DNA from: Morganella morganii
GTDB taxonomy: Bacteria > Pseudomonadota > Gammaproteobacteria > Enterobacterales > Enterobacteriaceae
DNA length: 64,000 nt
Assembly: GCF_003996855.1 (NCBI RefSeq)
Contig: NZ_NRQY01000001.1
Location: forward strand, 543,222 to 607,221
Direction: 5' to 3'
Position numbers and translations under genes: made by a program. The first letter of the stretch is position 1; every line of letters starts with the position of its first letter. The notes beneath the pieces were generated by a model. The model was not told where the DNA came from. It did not search any database and saw only the letters and a list, made by a program, of their open reading frames with translations. Shown here in pieces: positions 39,177-51,137 of the stretch.

Positions 39177-39725
39177 ATGCAAGAACTGAACCCTGAAGCA
39201 AAAAAAGCACTGCAAGGCGCAGTGAATGCGGCGCAACCAGCCGGAAAACAACCTGATTTTGTGCTGAGTGACGAAGAGCGCGCCGAAATCGAAGCGGAAA
39301 AACACCATTACGAAGATCCGCGTGCCGCCTCTATCGAAGCCCTGAAAATCGTGCAGAAACACCGCGGCTGGGTGGAAGACGGCGCGATTTACGCCATCAG
39401 CGATGTGCTGGGCATCCCGGCGAGTGACGTGGAAGGCGTGGCGACATTCTACAGCCAGATCTACCGTCAGCCTGTCGGCCGTCATGTGATCCGTTACTGT
39501 GACAGCGTGGTGTGCCACATCACCGGTTATCAGGGGATTAAGGCCGCACTTGAGCGCAAACTGAATATTCAGCCGGGACAGACAACCGCCGACGGCCGCT
39601 TTACGCTGCTGCCGACCTGCTGCCTCGGGAACTGTGACAAAGGGCCGACCATGATGGTTGATGAAGATACCCACAGTCACGTGACGCCTGAAGCCATTGA
39701 AACGTTACTGGAGCAGTATCCATGA
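39177..39725 (+). CDS. nuoE: NADH-quinone oxidoreductase subunit E
   Basis: Thioredoxin-fold subunit with [2Fe-2S] cluster N1a. 182 aa; ligands in [14 protein letters not shown] and [14 protein letters not shown]. About 16 residues longer than E. coli NuoE because of an N-terminal Ala/Pro-rich extension ([18 protein letters not shown]). It starts 2 bases after nuoC and overlaps nuoF by 4 (ATGA). Confidence 0.96.
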   Translation: MQELNPEAKKALQGAVNAAQPAGKQPDFVLSDEERAEIEAEKHHYEDPRAASIEALKIVQKHRGWVEDGAIYAISDVLGIPASDVEGVATFYSQIYRQPVGRHVIRYCDSVVCHITGYQGIKAALERKLNIQPGQTTADGRFTLLPTCCLGNCDKGPTMMVDEDTHSHVTPEAIETLLEQYP

Positions 39726-41074
39726 CAGTGAAAACGGTTTGCCGTACTGCGGAAACCCATCCTCTCACCTGGCGGTTGCGCGACGACCATCAGCCGGTGT
39801 GGCTGGATGAATACCGCAGCAAAAACGGTTATGCGGGGGCAGAGCGCGCCCTGAAAGGCATGGCACCGGATGAGATCACCAGTCTTGTCAAAGACGCGGG
39901 TCTGAAGGGCCGCGGCGGTGCGGGGTTCTCCACGGGTCTGAAGTGGAGCCTGATGCCGAAAGACGAAAGCATGAATATCCGTTACCTGCTGTGTAACGCC
40001 GACGAAATGGAGCCGGGTACTTACAAAGACCGGCTCCTGATGGAAGTACTGCCGCATCTGCTGGTGGAAGGGATGCTGATCAGCGCCTTTGCCCTGAAAG
40101 CATACCGGGGCTATATCTTCCTGCGCGGCGAATACATTGAGGCAGCGAAACACCTGCGTCATGCCATTGAAGAAGCGAAAGCAGCCGGTCTGCTGGGGAA
40201 AAATATCCTCGGCAGCGGGTTTGATTTCGAACTGTTTGTGCACACCGGTGCCGGGCGTTATATCTGCGGGGAAGAAACCGCGCTGATTAACTCCCTGGAA
40301 GGCCGCCGCGCCAATCCGCGCTCCAAACCGCCGTTCCCGGCCAGTTCCGGGGTATGGGGAAAACCGACCTGTGTCAACAACGTCGAAACCCTGTGCAACG
40401 TACCGGCGATTCTGGCGCACGGCAAAGAATGGTACATCGGCCTGAGTGAAGGCAAAAGCACCGATGCGGGTACCAAGCTGATGGGCTTTTCCGGCCGGGT
40501 GAAAAATCCGGGTGTCTGGGAACTGCCGTTCGGCACCACCGCCCGCGAGATCCTGGAAGATTACGCCGGGGGCATGCGCGACGGACTGACCTTAAAAGCC
40601 TGGCAGCCGGGCGGTGCGGGAACTGATTTCCTGACACAGGATCACCTTGATTTACCGATGGATTTCGAGCATATCGGCAAAGCAGGCAGCCGTCTGGGAA
40701 CGGCGCTGGCGATGGCGGTGGATAATGAAATCAACATGGTGTCACTGACCCGTAACCTCGAAGAGTTTTTCGCCCGTGAATCCTGCGGCTGGTGTACACC
40801 GTGCCGTGACGGACTGCCGTGGAGCGTGAAAATTCTGAGCGCAATAGAAAAAGGGGAAGGCCAGCCGGGAGACATTGAGACATTAGAGCAATTATGTCGT
40901 TTCCTGGGGCCGGGTAAAACCTTCTGCGCACACGCGCCGGGCGCGGTAGAGCCGTTACAGAGTGCGATCAAATATTTCCGTGATGAATTTGAAGCGGGGA
41001 TCGTACAGCCGGTTTACGGCAACGTGCAGACCATTGCCGGGATACAGCCGAACCTGCTGAAGCAGCGCTGGTGA
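39722..41074 (+). CDS. nuoF: NADH-quinone oxidoreductase subunit F
   Basis: Oxidises NADH through FMN and [4Fe-4S] cluster N3. 450 aa. The Gly-rich NADH/FMN loop is [20 protein letters not shown], followed by [14 protein letters not shown] and [20 protein letters not shown]. Cluster ligands are in [12 protein letters not shown] and the later KTFCAHAPG. Overlaps nuoE by 4 bases. Confidence 0.97.
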   Translation: MTVKTVCRTAETHPLTWRLRDDHQPVWLDEYRSKNGYAGAERALKGMAPDEITSLVKDAGLKGRGGAGFSTGLKWSLMPKDESMNIRYLLCNADEMEPGTYKDRLLMEVLPHLLVEGMLISAFALKAYRGYIFLRGEYIEAAKHLRHAIEEAKAAGLLGKNILGSGFDFELFVHTGAGRYICGEETALINSLEGRRANPRSKPPFPASSGVWGKPTCVNNVETLCNVPAILAHGKEWYIGLSEGKSTDAGTKLMGFSGRVKNPGVWELPFGTTAREILEDYAGGMRDGLTLKAWQPGGAGTDFLTQDHLDLPMDFEHIGKAGSRLGTALAMAVDNEINMVSLTRNLEEFFARESCGWCTPCRDGLPWSVKILSAIEKGEGQPGDIETLEQLCRFLGPGKTFCAHAPGAVEPLQSAIKYFRDEFEAGIVQPVYGNVQTIAGIQPNLLKQRW

Positions 41075-41133
41075 TCCCTTACGGATTTTTCGTTTAACGC
41101 CTGCATAGCAGGCCTTTTGGAAGCATGCTGACT

Positions 41134-43857
41134 ATGGCTACAATACATGTAGACGGCAAAGAATATGAAGTCGACGGTGCGGATAACCTGCTGCATGCCT
41201 GTCTTTCGCTCGGACTTGATATTCCGTATTTTTGCTGGCATCCGGCGCTGGGAAGCGTCGGCGCTTGCCGCCAGTGCGCGGTAAAGCAATATCAGAATGC
41301 CGATGACACCCGTGGTCGTCTGGTAATGTCATGTATGACACCGGCACAGGACGGCACCTTTATCTCGATTGATGATGAAGAAGCCAAACAGTTCCGGGAA
41401 AGTGTGGTGGAGTGGCTGATGATCAACCATCCGCACGATTGTCCTGTCTGTGAAGAGGGCGGTAACTGCCATCTTCAGGATATGACCGTCATGACCGGGC
41501 ATTCAGTGCGCAAATACCGCTTCACAAAACGTACTCATCAGAATCAGGAGCTGGGGCCGTTTGTTGCACATGAAATGAACCGCTGTATCGCCTGTTACCG
41601 TTGTGTCCGTTACTACAAAGATTATGCGGACGGTACGGATTTCGGGGTTTACGGCGCACACGACAACGTGTACTTCGGGCGCCCGGAAAGCGGCACGCTG
41701 GAAAGTGAATTCTCCGGTAACCTGGTGGAAATCTGTCCGACCGGGGTGTTTACCGACAAAACCCACTCTGAACGTTATAACCGCAAATGGGATATGCAGT
41801 TTGCACCGGGCATCTGCCAGCAGTGCAGTGTCGGTTGTAACACCAGTCCGGGTGAACGTTACGGCGAACTGCGCCGTATCGAAAACCGTTATAACGGCAC
41901 CATCAACCATTACTTCCTCTGCGACAAAGGCCGCTTCGGTTACGGTTATGTCAACCGTGACGACCGTCCGCGTCAGCCGCAGCAGCGTCGTGGTGATGAC
42001 TGGCTCACCATCAATGCGGAGCAGGCGGAACGTGCCGCGGCAGATATGCTGTATCACGCGAAACGTACCATCGGTATCGGTTCGCCGCGTGCCAGTGTGG
42101 AAAGCAACTTTGCACTGCGTGAACTGGTCGGGGCGGAAAACTTCTTCAGCGGCCTGTCAGCCGGTGAACAGCACCGCCTGGAAATGATGCTGGAAATCTT
42201 ACAGCAGGGGGGGGTCTATACTCCGTCACTGCGTGAGATGGAAAACTATGACGCCGTGCTGGTGCTGGGCGAAGATCTGACCCAAACCGCTGCCCGTGTG
42301 GCACTGTCTGTCCGTCAGGCTGTGAAGGGCAAAGCCCGTGAGATGGCCGCCGCACAGAAAGTGGCGGACTGGCAGATTGCCGCTATCCAGAATATCGGCC
42401 AGCGTGCGAAATACCCGCTGTTTGTCACGGCGGTGGACACCACCCGTCTGGCAGATGTGGCAGCGCTGCACTATAACGCCCCGGTGGATGATCAGGCGCG
42501 TCTGGGCTTTGCCGTCGCCAATATCATTGATAACACGGCACCGGCAGTGACGGATTTACCGGCGGATGTGAAAGCACAGGCGGAAATGATTGCACAGGCG
42601 CTGAGCGGTGCGAAAAAGCCGCTGATTATCAGCGGCAGCAATCCGGGCAGTGATGCACTGATTCAGGCAGCGGCAAACGTGGCCTGGGCACTGAAAGATA
42701 AAGGTATTGATGCCGGGCTGACCTTTGTCGGCGCGGAAGCCAACAGCTTTGGTGTTGCCATGACGGAAGCACAGCCGCTGGATAAAGCACTGGCTCTGCT
42801 GGCAGACGGCAGCGCGGATACCGTGGTGGTGATGGAAAATGACCTTTACCGCCATGCGGATAAAGCCGCCGTTGACCTTGCGCTCGATACCGCAGCGAAT
42901 GTGATTGTGCTGGATCACCAGCGCACTGACATCATGGATAAAGCCTCGCTGATCCTCTCCGCCAGCAGTTTTGCGGAAAGTGACGGCACACTCATCAACC
43001 ACGAAGGCCGCGCACAGCGCTTCTTCCAGGTCTATGAGCCATCCTTCTATGACAAAACTATCATTATGCATGAAAGCTGGCGCTGGCTGACAGCGCTGTA
43101 CAATGACCTGAATGAAAACACCCGTGACTGGTCACAGCTGGATCATGTGATTGATGCCTGCATTGAACAGATGCCGCACCTGGCCGGTATCAAAGATGCC
43201 GCACCGGATGCCTCATTCCGTATCCGCGGGCAGAAACTGGCCCGTGAGCCGCACCGCTACAGCGGGCGTACCGCGATGCTGGCGCATGTCAGTGTTCATG
43301 AGCAGCGTCAGCCGCAGGATAAAGACACCGCATTTGCCTTCTCAATGGAAGGGAACAACAGTCCGGCAGCACCGCGTCAGCAAATTCCGTTTGCCTGGGC
43401 GCCGGGCTGGAACTCACCGCAGGCATGGAACAAATTCCAGGCGAAAGTGGGTGGTCATCTGCGTTTCGGTGATCCGGGTGTGCGTCTGTTCAGCGAAAAA
43501 GACGGCGGTATGGATTACTTCAGCACCATCCCGACGGCATTTACGCCGCAGCAAAATGTCTGGACAGTTGCGCCGTATTATCACCTGTTCGGCAGTGAGG
43601 AGTTATCACAGCGGGCGCCGGTGATTCAGGAACGTATGACGGACAGCTATGTGATGTTAAATGCACAGGATGCTCAGCAGCTGAATGTGGCGGAAGGTCA
43701 GGTACTGTCGGTACAACTGGCCGACAGCGCACTGACACTGCCGGTGCGCATCAGCACACAACTCGCGGCCGGGCAAATCGGTCTGCCGCTGGGTATGCCG
43801 GGTATTTCACCGGTACTGGCGGGTGCGGCGGTTAATCTGCGGGAGGTGGCACAATGA
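41134..43857 (+). CDS. nuoG: NADH-quinone oxidoreductase subunit G
   Basis: Large electron-transfer subunit, 907 aa (E. coli 908). N-terminal [2Fe-2S] domain ([21 protein letters not shown]), His-ligated cluster region ([19 protein letters not shown]), ferredoxin-like cysteines ([17 protein letters not shown]), and the off-path N7 ligands CQQCSVGCN...FLCDKGRFG found only in some bacteria. The rest is a molybdopterin-type domain without cofactor. I chose ATG 41134 ([13 protein letters not shown]); ATG 41125 is three codons earlier with a ribosome-binding site too close. Confidence 0.96.
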   Translation: MATIHVDGKEYEVDGADNLLHACLSLGLDIPYFCWHPALGSVGACRQCAVKQYQNADDTRGRLVMSCMTPAQDGTFISIDDEEAKQFRESVVEWLMINHPHDCPVCEEGGNCHLQDMTVMTGHSVRKYRFTKRTHQNQELGPFVAHEMNRCIACYRCVRYYKDYADGTDFGVYGAHDNVYFGRPESGTLESEFSGNLVEICPTGVFTDKTHSERYNRKWDMQFAPGICQQCSVGCNTSPGERYGELRRIENRYNGTINHYFLCDKGRFGYGYVNRDDRPRQPQQRRGDDWLTINAEQAERAAADMLYHAKRTIGIGSPRASVESNFALRELVGAENFFSGLSAGEQHRLEMMLEILQQGGVYTPSLREMENYDAVLVLGEDLTQTAARVALSVRQAVKGKAREMAAAQKVADWQIAAIQNIGQRAKYPLFVTAVDTTRLADVAALHYNAPVDDQARLGFAVANIIDNTAPAVTDLPADVKAQAEMIAQALSGAKKPLIISGSNPGSDALIQAAANVAWALKDKGIDAGLTFVGAEANSFGVAMTEAQPLDKALALLADGSADTVVVMENDLYRHADKAAVDLALDTAANVIVLDHQRTDIMDKASLILSASSFAESDGTLINHEGRAQRFFQVYEPSFYDKTIIMHESWRWLTALYNDLNENTRDWSQLDHVIDACIEQMPHLAGIKDAAPDASFRIRGQKLAREPHRYSGRTAMLAHVSVHEQRQPQDKDTAFAFSMEGNNSPAAPRQQIPFAWAPGWNSPQAWNKFQAKVGGHLRFGDPGVRLFSEKDGGMDYFSTIPTAFTPQQNVWTVAPYYHLFGSEELSQRAPVIQERMTDSYVMLNAQDAQQLNVAEGQVLSVQLADSALTLPVRISTQLAAGQIGLPLGMPGISPVLAGAAVNLREVAQ

Positions 43858-44831
43858 GCAGCTGGTTTACACCTGAATTAATCGACGTCCTGATTAATGT
43901 TCTCAAAGCCATTGTGATCCTGCTGGTGGTTGTGACCTGCGGTGCTTTTATGAGCTTCGGTGAACGCCGTCTGCTGGGGCTGTTCCAGAACCGCTACGGG
44001 CCGAACCGTGTGGGCTGGGGCGGGTCGCTCCAGCTGGTCGCGGACATGATCAAAATGTTCTTTAAAGAGGACTGGACACCGAAATTCGCTGACCGCTTTA
44101 TCTTCACCCTGGCGCCGATGGTGGCATTCACCTCGCTGCTGCTGGCCTTTGCGATTGTGCCGGTCAGCCCTGACTGGGTGGTGGCGGATCTCAATATCGG
44201 GATTCTGTTCTTCCTGATGCTGGCAGGTCTGGCGGTGTATGCGGTGCTGTTCGCGGGCTGGTCGAGTAACAACAAATACTCACTGCTCGGAGCAATGCGT
44301 GCCTCGGCGCAGACAGTCAGTTATGAAGTGTTCCTTGGTCTGTCGGTTCTCGGTGTGGTGGCGCAGGCGGGGTCGTTTAACCTGCTGGATATCGTCAACT
44401 CCCAGAGCACGGTCTGGAACGTCATTCCGCAGATTTTAGGCTTTATCACTTTTGCGATTGCGGGCGTGGCCGTGTGTCACCGTCATCCGTTTGACCAGCC
44501 GGAAGCCGAGCAGGAACTGGCGGATGGTTATCACATTGAATATTCGGGGATGAAGTTCGGTCTGTTCTTCGTCGGGGAATATATCGGTATCGTGACAGTT
44601 TCCGCCCTGATTGTGACGCTGTTCTTCGGGGGCTGGCACGGACCTTTCCTGCCGCCGTTTGTCTGGTTCGCGTTAAAAACCGCTTTCTTTATGATGATGT
44701 TTATCCTGATCCGTGCGTCGCTGCCGCGTCCGCGTTATGACCAGGTGATGTCATTCGGCTGGAAAGTGTGTCTGCCGCTGACACTGATAAACCTGCTGGT
44801 AACAGCAGCCGTGATCCTGATAGCTCAATAA
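43854..44831 (+). CDS. nuoH: NADH-quinone oxidoreductase subunit H
   Basis: Membrane subunit that forms part of the quinone channel and links to the proton pumps. 325 aa, eight hydrophobic helices, with [22 protein letters not shown] and the acidic loop [20 protein letters not shown] typical of the family. Overlaps nuoG by 4 bases. Confidence 0.96.
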   Translation: MSSWFTPELIDVLINVLKAIVILLVVVTCGAFMSFGERRLLGLFQNRYGPNRVGWGGSLQLVADMIKMFFKEDWTPKFADRFIFTLAPMVAFTSLLLAFAIVPVSPDWVVADLNIGILFFLMLAGLAVYAVLFAGWSSNNKYSLLGAMRASAQTVSYEVFLGLSVLGVVAQAGSFNLLDIVNSQSTVWNVIPQILGFITFAIAGVAVCHRHPFDQPEAEQELADGYHIEYSGMKFGLFFVGEYIGIVTVSALIVTLFFGGWHGPFLPPFVWFALKTAFFMMMFILIRASLPRPRYDQVMSFGWKVCLPLTLINLLVTAAVILIAQ

Positions 44832-44845
44832 GGGGTGATTGAACC

Positions 44846-45388
44846 ATGACATTGAAAGAGTTAGTGGTTGGTTTCGCCACCCAGGTACGCAGTATTTGGA
44901 TGATAGGGCTTCATGCCTTCCATAAACGCGAAACCCAGATGTACCCGGAAGAGCCGGTTTACCTGCCGCCGCGCTACCGCGGCCGGATTGTGCTGACGCG
45001 CGACCCGGACGGTGAGGAGCGCTGTGTCGCCTGTAATCTGTGCGCCGCGGTCTGTCCGGTCGGCTGTATCTCTCTGCAAAAAGCAGAACATGAGGACGGC
45101 CGCTGGTATCCGGAATTTTTCCGCATCAACTTCTCACGCTGCATTTTCTGCGGATTATGCGAAGAAGCCTGCCCGACCACCGCAATTCAGCTGACGCCGG
45201 ATTTCGAACTGGGTGAGTTTAAGCGCCAGGATCTGGTGTATGAAAAAGAAGATTTATTAATCTCCGGTCCGGGTAAATATCCTGACTATAACTTCTATCA
45301 CAAAACCGGGATGGCGGTTGCGGGCAAAGCCAAAGGCGAAGCCGACAACGAAGCCGGGCCGATTGATGTGAAAAGTCTGCTGCCATAA
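44846..45388 (+). CDS. nuoI: NADH-quinone oxidoreductase subunit I
   Basis: Peripheral-arm ferredoxin subunit with [4Fe-4S] clusters N6a and N6b. 180 aa; the two binding motifs are [17 protein letters not shown] and [17 protein letters not shown]. It passes electrons from NuoG to NuoB. Confidence 0.97.
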   Translation: MTLKELVVGFATQVRSIWMIGLHAFHKRETQMYPEEPVYLPPRYRGRIVLTRDPDGEERCVACNLCAAVCPVGCISLQKAEHEDGRWYPEFFRINFSRCIFCGLCEEACPTTAIQLTPDFELGEFKRQDLVYEKEDLLISGPGKYPDYNFYHKTGMAVAGKAKGEADNEAGPIDVKSLLP

Positions 45389-45401
45389 GGGGAGAAAATA
45401 C

Positions 45402-45938
45402 ATGGAAATTACCTTTTATGTCGCCGGACTGATCGCCATTCTGGCCACATTGTGTGTGATAACACAGACCAACCCGGTGCATGCGCTGCTGTATCTGATC
45501 ACGTCGTTGCTGGCACTCTCTGCGGTCTTCTTTGCACTCGGCGCGTATTTTGCCGGTGCGCTGGAAATTATCGTCTACGCGGGTGCCATTATGGTGCTGT
45601 TTGTGTTTGTGGTGATGATGCTCAACCTCGGGCGGGCGGTTGCCGACCAGGAGCGTAAATGGCTGTCCCCGTCTGTCTGGATGGGACCGGGTCTGCTCTC
45701 GGCGGTTCTGCTCGGCGTGATGATTTACGGTATCAGTGCTCTGAAAGATAACAGCATCACCGGAGACGTGGTCACCGCGAAACAGGTGGGTATCAGTTTG
45801 TTCGGCCCGTATGTTCTGGTGGTTGAACTGGCCTCTTTCCTGCTGCTGGCGGGTCTGGTGGTGGCGTACCACATCGGGCGTGACGAAAAAGCGGGCGGCG
45901 ATCTTGTCAGTCAGCGCAATACGGAGGAAAAAGCATGA
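45402..45938 (+). CDS. nuoJ: NADH-quinone oxidoreductase subunit J
   Basis: Membrane-arm subunit of 178 aa with five hydrophobic helices, including [20 protein letters not shown], the helix bearing the pi-bulge that rotates during turnover. A hydrophilic C-terminus ([20 protein letters not shown]) follows. Overlaps nuoK by 4 bases. Confidence 0.95.
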   Translation: MEITFYVAGLIAILATLCVITQTNPVHALLYLITSLLALSAVFFALGAYFAGALEIIVYAGAIMVLFVFVVMMLNLGRAVADQERKWLSPSVWMGPGLLSAVLLGVMIYGISALKDNSITGDVVTAKQVGISLFGPYVLVVELASFLLLAGLVVAYHIGRDEKAGGDLVSQRNTEEKA

Positions 45939-46237
45939 TCCCTCTGCACCACGGATTAATTCTCGCGGCTGTGCTCTTCATCCTCGGCTTCACCTGTCTG
46001 GTGATCCGCCGCAATCTGCTGTTTATGCTGATTGGTCTGGAAGTGATGATTAATGCGGCAGCTCTGGCGTTTGTCGTCGGCGGCAGCTACTGGAACCAGC
46101 CGGACGGACAGGTGATGTATATCCTGGCCATCAGTCTGGCGGCGGCTGAAGCGAGTATCGGGCTGGCACTGTTGCTGCAATTGCATCGTCAGCGTCAGGA
46201 TCTGGATATTGATAAAGTCAGTGAGATGCGCGGATGA
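45935..46237 (+). CDS. nuoK: NADH-quinone oxidoreductase subunit K
   Basis: 100 aa, three helices, MrpC-like. The membrane glutamates needed for proton transfer are present in [20 protein letters not shown] and [20 protein letters not shown]. Overlaps both nuoJ and nuoL by 4 bases, suggesting strict translational coupling. Confidence 0.96.
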   Translation: MIPLHHGLILAAVLFILGFTCLVIRRNLLFMLIGLEVMINAAALAFVVGGSYWNQPDGQVMYILAISLAAAEASIGLALLLQLHRQRQDLDIDKVSEMRG

Positions 46238-48075
46238 ACTTACTCTTTTTAACCATTTTGCTGCCGCTGATTGGCTTTCTGTTATTAGCCTTCTCACGCG
46301 GCCGCTGGTCAGAAAATGTGTCAGCCACCATCGGCACCGGGTCGGTGGGACTGGCGGCACTGACGGCGCTGTGGGCGGGGATGGATTTCTTCGCCAATGG
46401 CGGCGGGGTGTATGAACAAACACTGTGGACGTGGATGAGCACGGGTGATTTTGTCATTCCTGTCACCCTGGTACTGGACGGTCTGTCGCTGACCATGCTG
46501 GGTGTGGTCACCGGGGTTGGTTTCCTGATCCACATGTATGCCTCCTGGTATATGCGCGGTGAAGAGGGCTACTCCCGCTTCTTCGCCTACACCAACCTGT
46601 TTATCGCCAGTATGGTGATTCTGGTACTGGCGGATAACATGCTGCTGATGTACCTCGGCTGGGAAGGGGTGGGGCTGTGCAGTTATCTGCTGATCGGCTT
46701 CTATTACACCAATCCGGCCAACGGCGCGGCGGCAATGAAAGCCTTTATCGTTACCCGTATCGGTGATGTGTTCCTGGCGATCGGCATGTTTATCCTGTGG
46801 GATAAACTGGGCACCCTGAGCTTCCGTGAACTGGCGGTTCTGGCACCGCAGCATATCGCAGCTGGCTCTGACCTGATTTTCTGGGCGACCCTGATGATCC
46901 TCGGCGGTGCGGTCGGTAAATCCGCGCAGTTACCACTTCAGACCTGGCTTGCGGATGCCATGGCTGGTCCGACACCGGTCTCGGCACTGATCCACGCCGC
47001 GACCATGGTCACGGCGGGCGTGTATCTGATTGCCCGTACCCATGAGCTGTTCCTGTTATCACCGGAAGTGCTGCATTTAGTCGGCGTGGTCGGTGCTGTC
47101 ACCCTGGTGATGGCCGGTTTTGCCGCGCTGGTGCAGACGGATATCAAACGTGTTCTTGCCTACTCCACCATGAGCCAGATTGGTTATATGTTCCTGGCGC
47201 TCGGTGTGCAGGCGTGGGATGCGGCGATTTTCCACCTGATGACCCATGCCTTCTTCAAAGCCCTGTTATTTCTGGCCTCCGGCTCTGTGATCCTGGCCTG
47301 CCACCACGAGCAGAACATCTTTAAGATGGGCGGACTGCGGAAAAAAATTCCGTTTGTCTATCTCTGCTTCCTGGTCGGTGGTGCCGCACTGGCCGCGCTG
47401 CCGCTTATTACCGCCGGTTTCTACAGTAAAGATGAAATCCTGTGGGGTGCGGTGGTTCAGGGGCAGAATCCGCTGTTTATCGCCGGTCTGGTCGGTGCCT
47501 TTATGACATCCCTCTATACCTTCCGGATGATTTTCATCGTGTTCTGCGGCAAAGAGCATACACAGGCGCATGCGGTGAAAGGCTTTACGCATACTTTCCC
47601 GTTACTGGTGCTGATGGTGCTTTCCACCGCAGCAGGTGCACTTATCCCGCAGCCGCTGCACGGCGTGTTCCCGGCGGAAACCCTTACCGGTTCTGCTGAC
47701 GGCAAACTGACCACCGAAATTATCTCCGGTGTGGTTGCTGTGGCGGGGATTGCGCTGGCTGCAATGCTCTGGCTGGGACGGCGTACGCTGGTGACAGCGA
47801 TTGCAAACTCTGCGCCGGGACGCTTCTTCTCGGCCTGGTGGTTCCGCGCATGGGGCTTTGATGACCTGTATGATGCGATTTTTGTTAAGCCGTTTAAAGC
47901 GGTGGGCTGGTTACTGCAAAGTGACCCGCTGAACAGCCTGATGAATCTGCCTGCGCTGTTTGCCCGCTGGAGTAACAAAGGACTGAGCCTGAGTGAAAAC
48001 GGACAGGTCCGCTGGTATATCGCCTCTATGGGGCTGGGTGCAGTGCTGGTTCTCGCTCTGCTGTTTTTGGTTTAA
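46234..48075 (+). CDS. nuoL: NADH-quinone oxidoreductase subunit L
   Basis: Distal antiporter-like proton pump, 613 aa (same as E. coli). Essential residues are in [19 protein letters not shown] (Glu), [19 protein letters not shown] (Lys) and [19 protein letters not shown]. The C-terminal part supplies the long lateral helix along the membrane arm. Confidence 0.97.
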   Translation: MNLLFLTILLPLIGFLLLAFSRGRWSENVSATIGTGSVGLAALTALWAGMDFFANGGGVYEQTLWTWMSTGDFVIPVTLVLDGLSLTMLGVVTGVGFLIHMYASWYMRGEEGYSRFFAYTNLFIASMVILVLADNMLLMYLGWEGVGLCSYLLIGFYYTNPANGAAAMKAFIVTRIGDVFLAIGMFILWDKLGTLSFRELAVLAPQHIAAGSDLIFWATLMILGGAVGKSAQLPLQTWLADAMAGPTPVSALIHAATMVTAGVYLIARTHELFLLSPEVLHLVGVVGAVTLVMAGFAALVQTDIKRVLAYSTMSQIGYMFLALGVQAWDAAIFHLMTHAFFKALLFLASGSVILACHHEQNIFKMGGLRKKIPFVYLCFLVGGAALAALPLITAGFYSKDEILWGAVVQGQNPLFIAGLVGAFMTSLYTFRMIFIVFCGKEHTQAHAVKGFTHTFPLLVLMVLSTAAGALIPQPLHGVFPAETLTGSADGKLTTEIISGVVAVAGIALAAMLWLGRRTLVTAIANSAPGRFFSAWWFRAWGFDDLYDAIFVKPFKAVGWLLQSDPLNSLMNLPALFARWSNKGLSLSENGQVRWYIASMGLGAVLVLALLFLV

Positions 48076-48094
48076 ATAAGGGACACATTGCGCC

Positions 48095-49615
48095 ATGCTA
48101 TTACCCTGGCTGATTTTACTTCCCTTCATCGGCGGCCTGCTGTGCTGGCAGGCTGAGCGCTTCGGCACAAAGCTGCCGCGTTGGATCGCGCTGCTGGCGA
48201 TGGGGATTACGTTATTCCTTTCTCTGTATCTGTGGATGCAGGGGAATTACAGCTTAGTTAACCCGAAAGGTTTTCCGGACTGGCAGGAGCAGTATTTCCT
48301 GGAGTGGATACCGCGCTTCGGCATCAATATTTATCTGGCTCTGGATGGTCTGTCTCTGCTGATGGTGGTGCTGACCGCGCTGCTCGGTCTGCTGGCTATC
48401 CTCTGTTCCTGGGGTGAAAACCAGCCGTATCAGGGCTTCTTCCATCTTAACCTGCTGTGGATACTCGGCGGTGTGATGGGTGTGTTCCTGGCGATGGATC
48501 TTTTCCTGTTCTTCTTCTTCTGGGAAATGATGCTGGTGCCGATGTATTTCCTGATCGCACTCTGGGGACACAGCGGTTCAGACGGCAAAACCCGTATCGG
48601 GGCGGCGACCAAGTTCTTTATCTACACCCAGGCGAGTGGTCTGGTGATGCTGATTGCCATTATGGCACTGGCGATTGTGCATCAGAACGCCACCGGCCAG
48701 TGGAGCTTCGGGTATGAAGATCTGCTGAATACGCCGATGAGCTATGGTGTGCAGTATATGCTGATGCTGGGCTTCTTTATCGCATTCGCGGTCAAGATGC
48801 CGGTGGTGCCGCTGCACGGCTGGCTGCCGGATGCGCATAGTCAGGCGCCGACAGCCGGTTCTGTCGACCTGGCGGGTATTCTGCTTAAAACGGCGGCCTA
48901 TGGTCTGCTGCGTTTCAGTCTGCCGCTGTTCCCGGAAGCCTCTGCGGACTTCACACCAATCGCCATGTGGCTTGGTGTGATTGGTATCTTCTACGGCGCG
49001 TGGATGGCGTTTAAACAGACGGATATCAAGCGCCTTATCGCCTACACCAGTGTGTCGCATATGGGCTTTGTGCTGATTGCGATTTACTCGGCGAGTATGC
49101 TGGCGTATCAGGGCGCGGTGGTGCAGATGATTGCACACGGTCTGTCTGCGGCGGGGCTGTTTATTCTGTGCGGTCAGCTCTATGAGCGCCTCGGCACCCG
49201 TGATATGCGTCAGATGGGCGGCCTGTGGAAGCGGATTAAATTCCTGCCTGCTCTGTCACTGTTCTTTGCGGTGGCGACGCTCGGGATGCCGGGCACCGGT
49301 AACTTCGTCGGTGAATTCATGATCCTGTTCGGCAGCTTCGGCAGCTACACCCTGATCACTGTGATTTCCTCGGCAGGTCTGGTGTTTGCCTCCGTTTACG
49401 CACTGTGGATGATGCAGCAGGTGTATTACGGTGCACCGAAATCGGATAAACCTATCGCCGGTATGAACCTGCGTGAAATTTCCATCGTGATGCTGCTGGT
49501 GGTCTTACTGGTGATTCTGGGTGTTTACCCGCAGCCGGTGCTGGATACCTCATCCGTGGCGATGGCAAATATTCAGCAGTGGTACACTGCTTCAATTTCA
49601 AATACAGGGTTGTAA
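48095..49615 (+). CDS. nuoM: NADH-quinone oxidoreductase subunit M
   Basis: Antiporter-like proton pump, 506 aa (E. coli 509). Key residues: FFFFWEMMLVPMYFLIALWG (Glu), AFAVKMPVVPLHGWLPDAHS (Lys) and QTDIKRLIAYTSVSHMGFV. Nearly all hydrophobic, about fourteen helices. Confidence 0.97.
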   Translation: MLLPWLILLPFIGGLLCWQAERFGTKLPRWIALLAMGITLFLSLYLWMQGNYSLVNPKGFPDWQEQYFLEWIPRFGINIYLALDGLSLLMVVLTALLGLLAILCSWGENQPYQGFFHLNLLWILGGVMGVFLAMDLFLFFFFWEMMLVPMYFLIALWGHSGSDGKTRIGAATKFFIYTQASGLVMLIAIMALAIVHQNATGQWSFGYEDLLNTPMSYGVQYMLMLGFFIAFAVKMPVVPLHGWLPDAHSQAPTAGSVDLAGILLKTAAYGLLRFSLPLFPEASADFTPIAMWLGVIGIFYGAWMAFKQTDIKRLIAYTSVSHMGFVLIAIYSASMLAYQGAVVQMIAHGLSAAGLFILCGQLYERLGTRDMRQMGGLWKRIKFLPALSLFFAVATLGMPGTGNFVGEFMILFGSFGSYTLITVISSAGLVFASVYALWMMQQVYYGAPKSDKPIAGMNLREISIVMLLVVLLVILGVYPQPVLDTSSVAMANIQQWYTASISNTGL

Positions 49616-49621
49616 CGCGCC

Positions 49622-51079
49622 ATGACAATAACTCCTCAACAACTGATCGCACTCTCACCACTGCTGATTGTCGGGTTGACAGTGGTGGTTGTGATGCTGT
49701 CCATTGCGTGGCGACGCGATCACTTTATTAATGCCACACTGACCGTCGTTGGTCTGAACCTCGCGCTGCTGTCCCTGTACTTTGTCGGGCAGCAGCCGGT
49801 GATGGATGTGACACCGCTGGTGCATATCGACGGCTACAGCATGTTTTATACCGGGCTTATCCTGATTTCGTCACTGGCCACCACGACCTTTGCGTATTCG
49901 TGGCTGGAGACCTATCCGGATAACAAAGAAGAGTTCTATCTGCTGGTACTGATTGCCACACTCGGCGGCATTCTGCTGTCGGGGGCGGATCACCTGGCAT
50001 CCTTCTTTATCGGGATTGAACTGCTGACACTGCCGCTGTTCGGGCTGATTGGCTATGCCTTCCGTCAGAAGCGCTCACTGGAAGCGTCCATCAAATATAT
50101 GCTGATGTCCGCGGCGGCTTCGTCTTTCCTGCTGTTCGGGATGGCGCTGCTGTACGCGGAATCCGGTGATTTATCCTTTGCCGGTTTAGGCCGCAGCCTG
50201 GCGGACAGCCAGATTCACCAGCCGCTGGTTCTGACCGGGCTGGGGATGATGATTGTCGGTATCGGCTTTAAGCTGTCACTGTTCCCGTTCCAGTTATGGA
50301 CACCGGATGTGTATCAGGGCGCTCCGGCACCGGTTTCCACCTTCCTGGCAACGGCCAGCAAGATCGGGATTTTCGCGGCGGTGCTGCGTCTGCTGGTACT
50401 GGCACCGATGGCGGATTCCGGGACATTGCAGACTGTCCTGACGGTGATTGCGATTGCCTCTATTCTGTTCGGTAACCTGATGGCGATCACCCAGAACAGT
50501 ATCAAGCGTATGCTGGGGTATTCTTCTATTGCACACCTCGGTTATCTGCTGGTGGCCTTTATCGCGGTGAATGACCCGAAACTGGCGGAAGAGACAGCCG
50601 GGATTTATCTGGCCGGTTATCTGTTTGCCAGCCTCGGCGCGTTCGGTGTGGTCAGCCTGATGTCCAGTCCGTACACCGGGCCGGATGCGGATTCTCTGCA
50701 TGCTTATCGTGGTCTGTTCTGGCGTAAGCCGGTTCTGGCTGCGGTCATGACCGTGATGATGCTGTCACTGGCCGGGATACCGATGACGTTTGGCTTTATC
50801 GGTAAGTTCTTTGTGGTGGCGACCGCTGTGAATGCAGAACTGTGGTGGCTGACAGCGGCAGTCGTGCTCGGCAGTGCGATAGGTCTGTACTACTATCTGC
50901 GTATGATGATCAGCCTCTATATCCGCGGTTCGGAATCACCGGCGCGTATGGCGCCGTCCAACTGGGCGATGAGTGCCGGCGGTATTGTGGTACTGCTCTC
51001 CGCGATTATTGTGGTCGTGCTCGGTATCTGGCCGCAGCCGTTTATCACACTGACCGGATACGCGGCACTGAGTTACTGA
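49622..51079 (+). CDS. nuoN: NADH-quinone oxidoreductase subunit N
   Basis: Antiporter-like pump nearest the quinone end, 485 aa (same as E. coli). Characteristic stretches are [40 protein letters not shown] and [20 protein letters not shown]. Last nuo gene; a bidirectional terminator follows. Confidence 0.97.
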   Translation: MTITPQQLIALSPLLIVGLTVVVVMLSIAWRRDHFINATLTVVGLNLALLSLYFVGQQPVMDVTPLVHIDGYSMFYTGLILISSLATTTFAYSWLETYPDNKEEFYLLVLIATLGGILLSGADHLASFFIGIELLTLPLFGLIGYAFRQKRSLEASIKYMLMSAAASSFLLFGMALLYAESGDLSFAGLGRSLADSQIHQPLVLTGLGMMIVGIGFKLSLFPFQLWTPDVYQGAPAPVSTFLATASKIGIFAAVLRLLVLAPMADSGTLQTVLTVIAIASILFGNLMAITQNSIKRMLGYSSIAHLGYLLVAFIAVNDPKLAEETAGIYLAGYLFASLGAFGVVSLMSSPYTGPDADSLHAYRGLFWRKPVLAAVMTVMMLSLAGIPMTFGFIGKFFVVATAVNAELWWLTAAVVLGSAIGLYYYLRMMISLYIRGSESPARMAPSNWAMSAGGIVVLLSAIIVVVLGIWPQPFITLTGYAALSY

Positions 51080-51107
51080 CAGCTGTTCCGGCAGTTGTTC
51101 TGACAGA

Positions 51108-51137
51108 AAAAACCGGGCCGCAGTCAGCCCGGTTTTT
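51108..51137. terminator. Bidirectional terminator between nuoN and the XaxB-like gene
   Basis: Stem AACCGGGC / GCCCGGTT with an 8-base loop, T-run on the plus strand and A-run (T on minus) before it. The plus-strand T-run reaches into the stop codon of the XaxB-like gene. Confidence 0.9.
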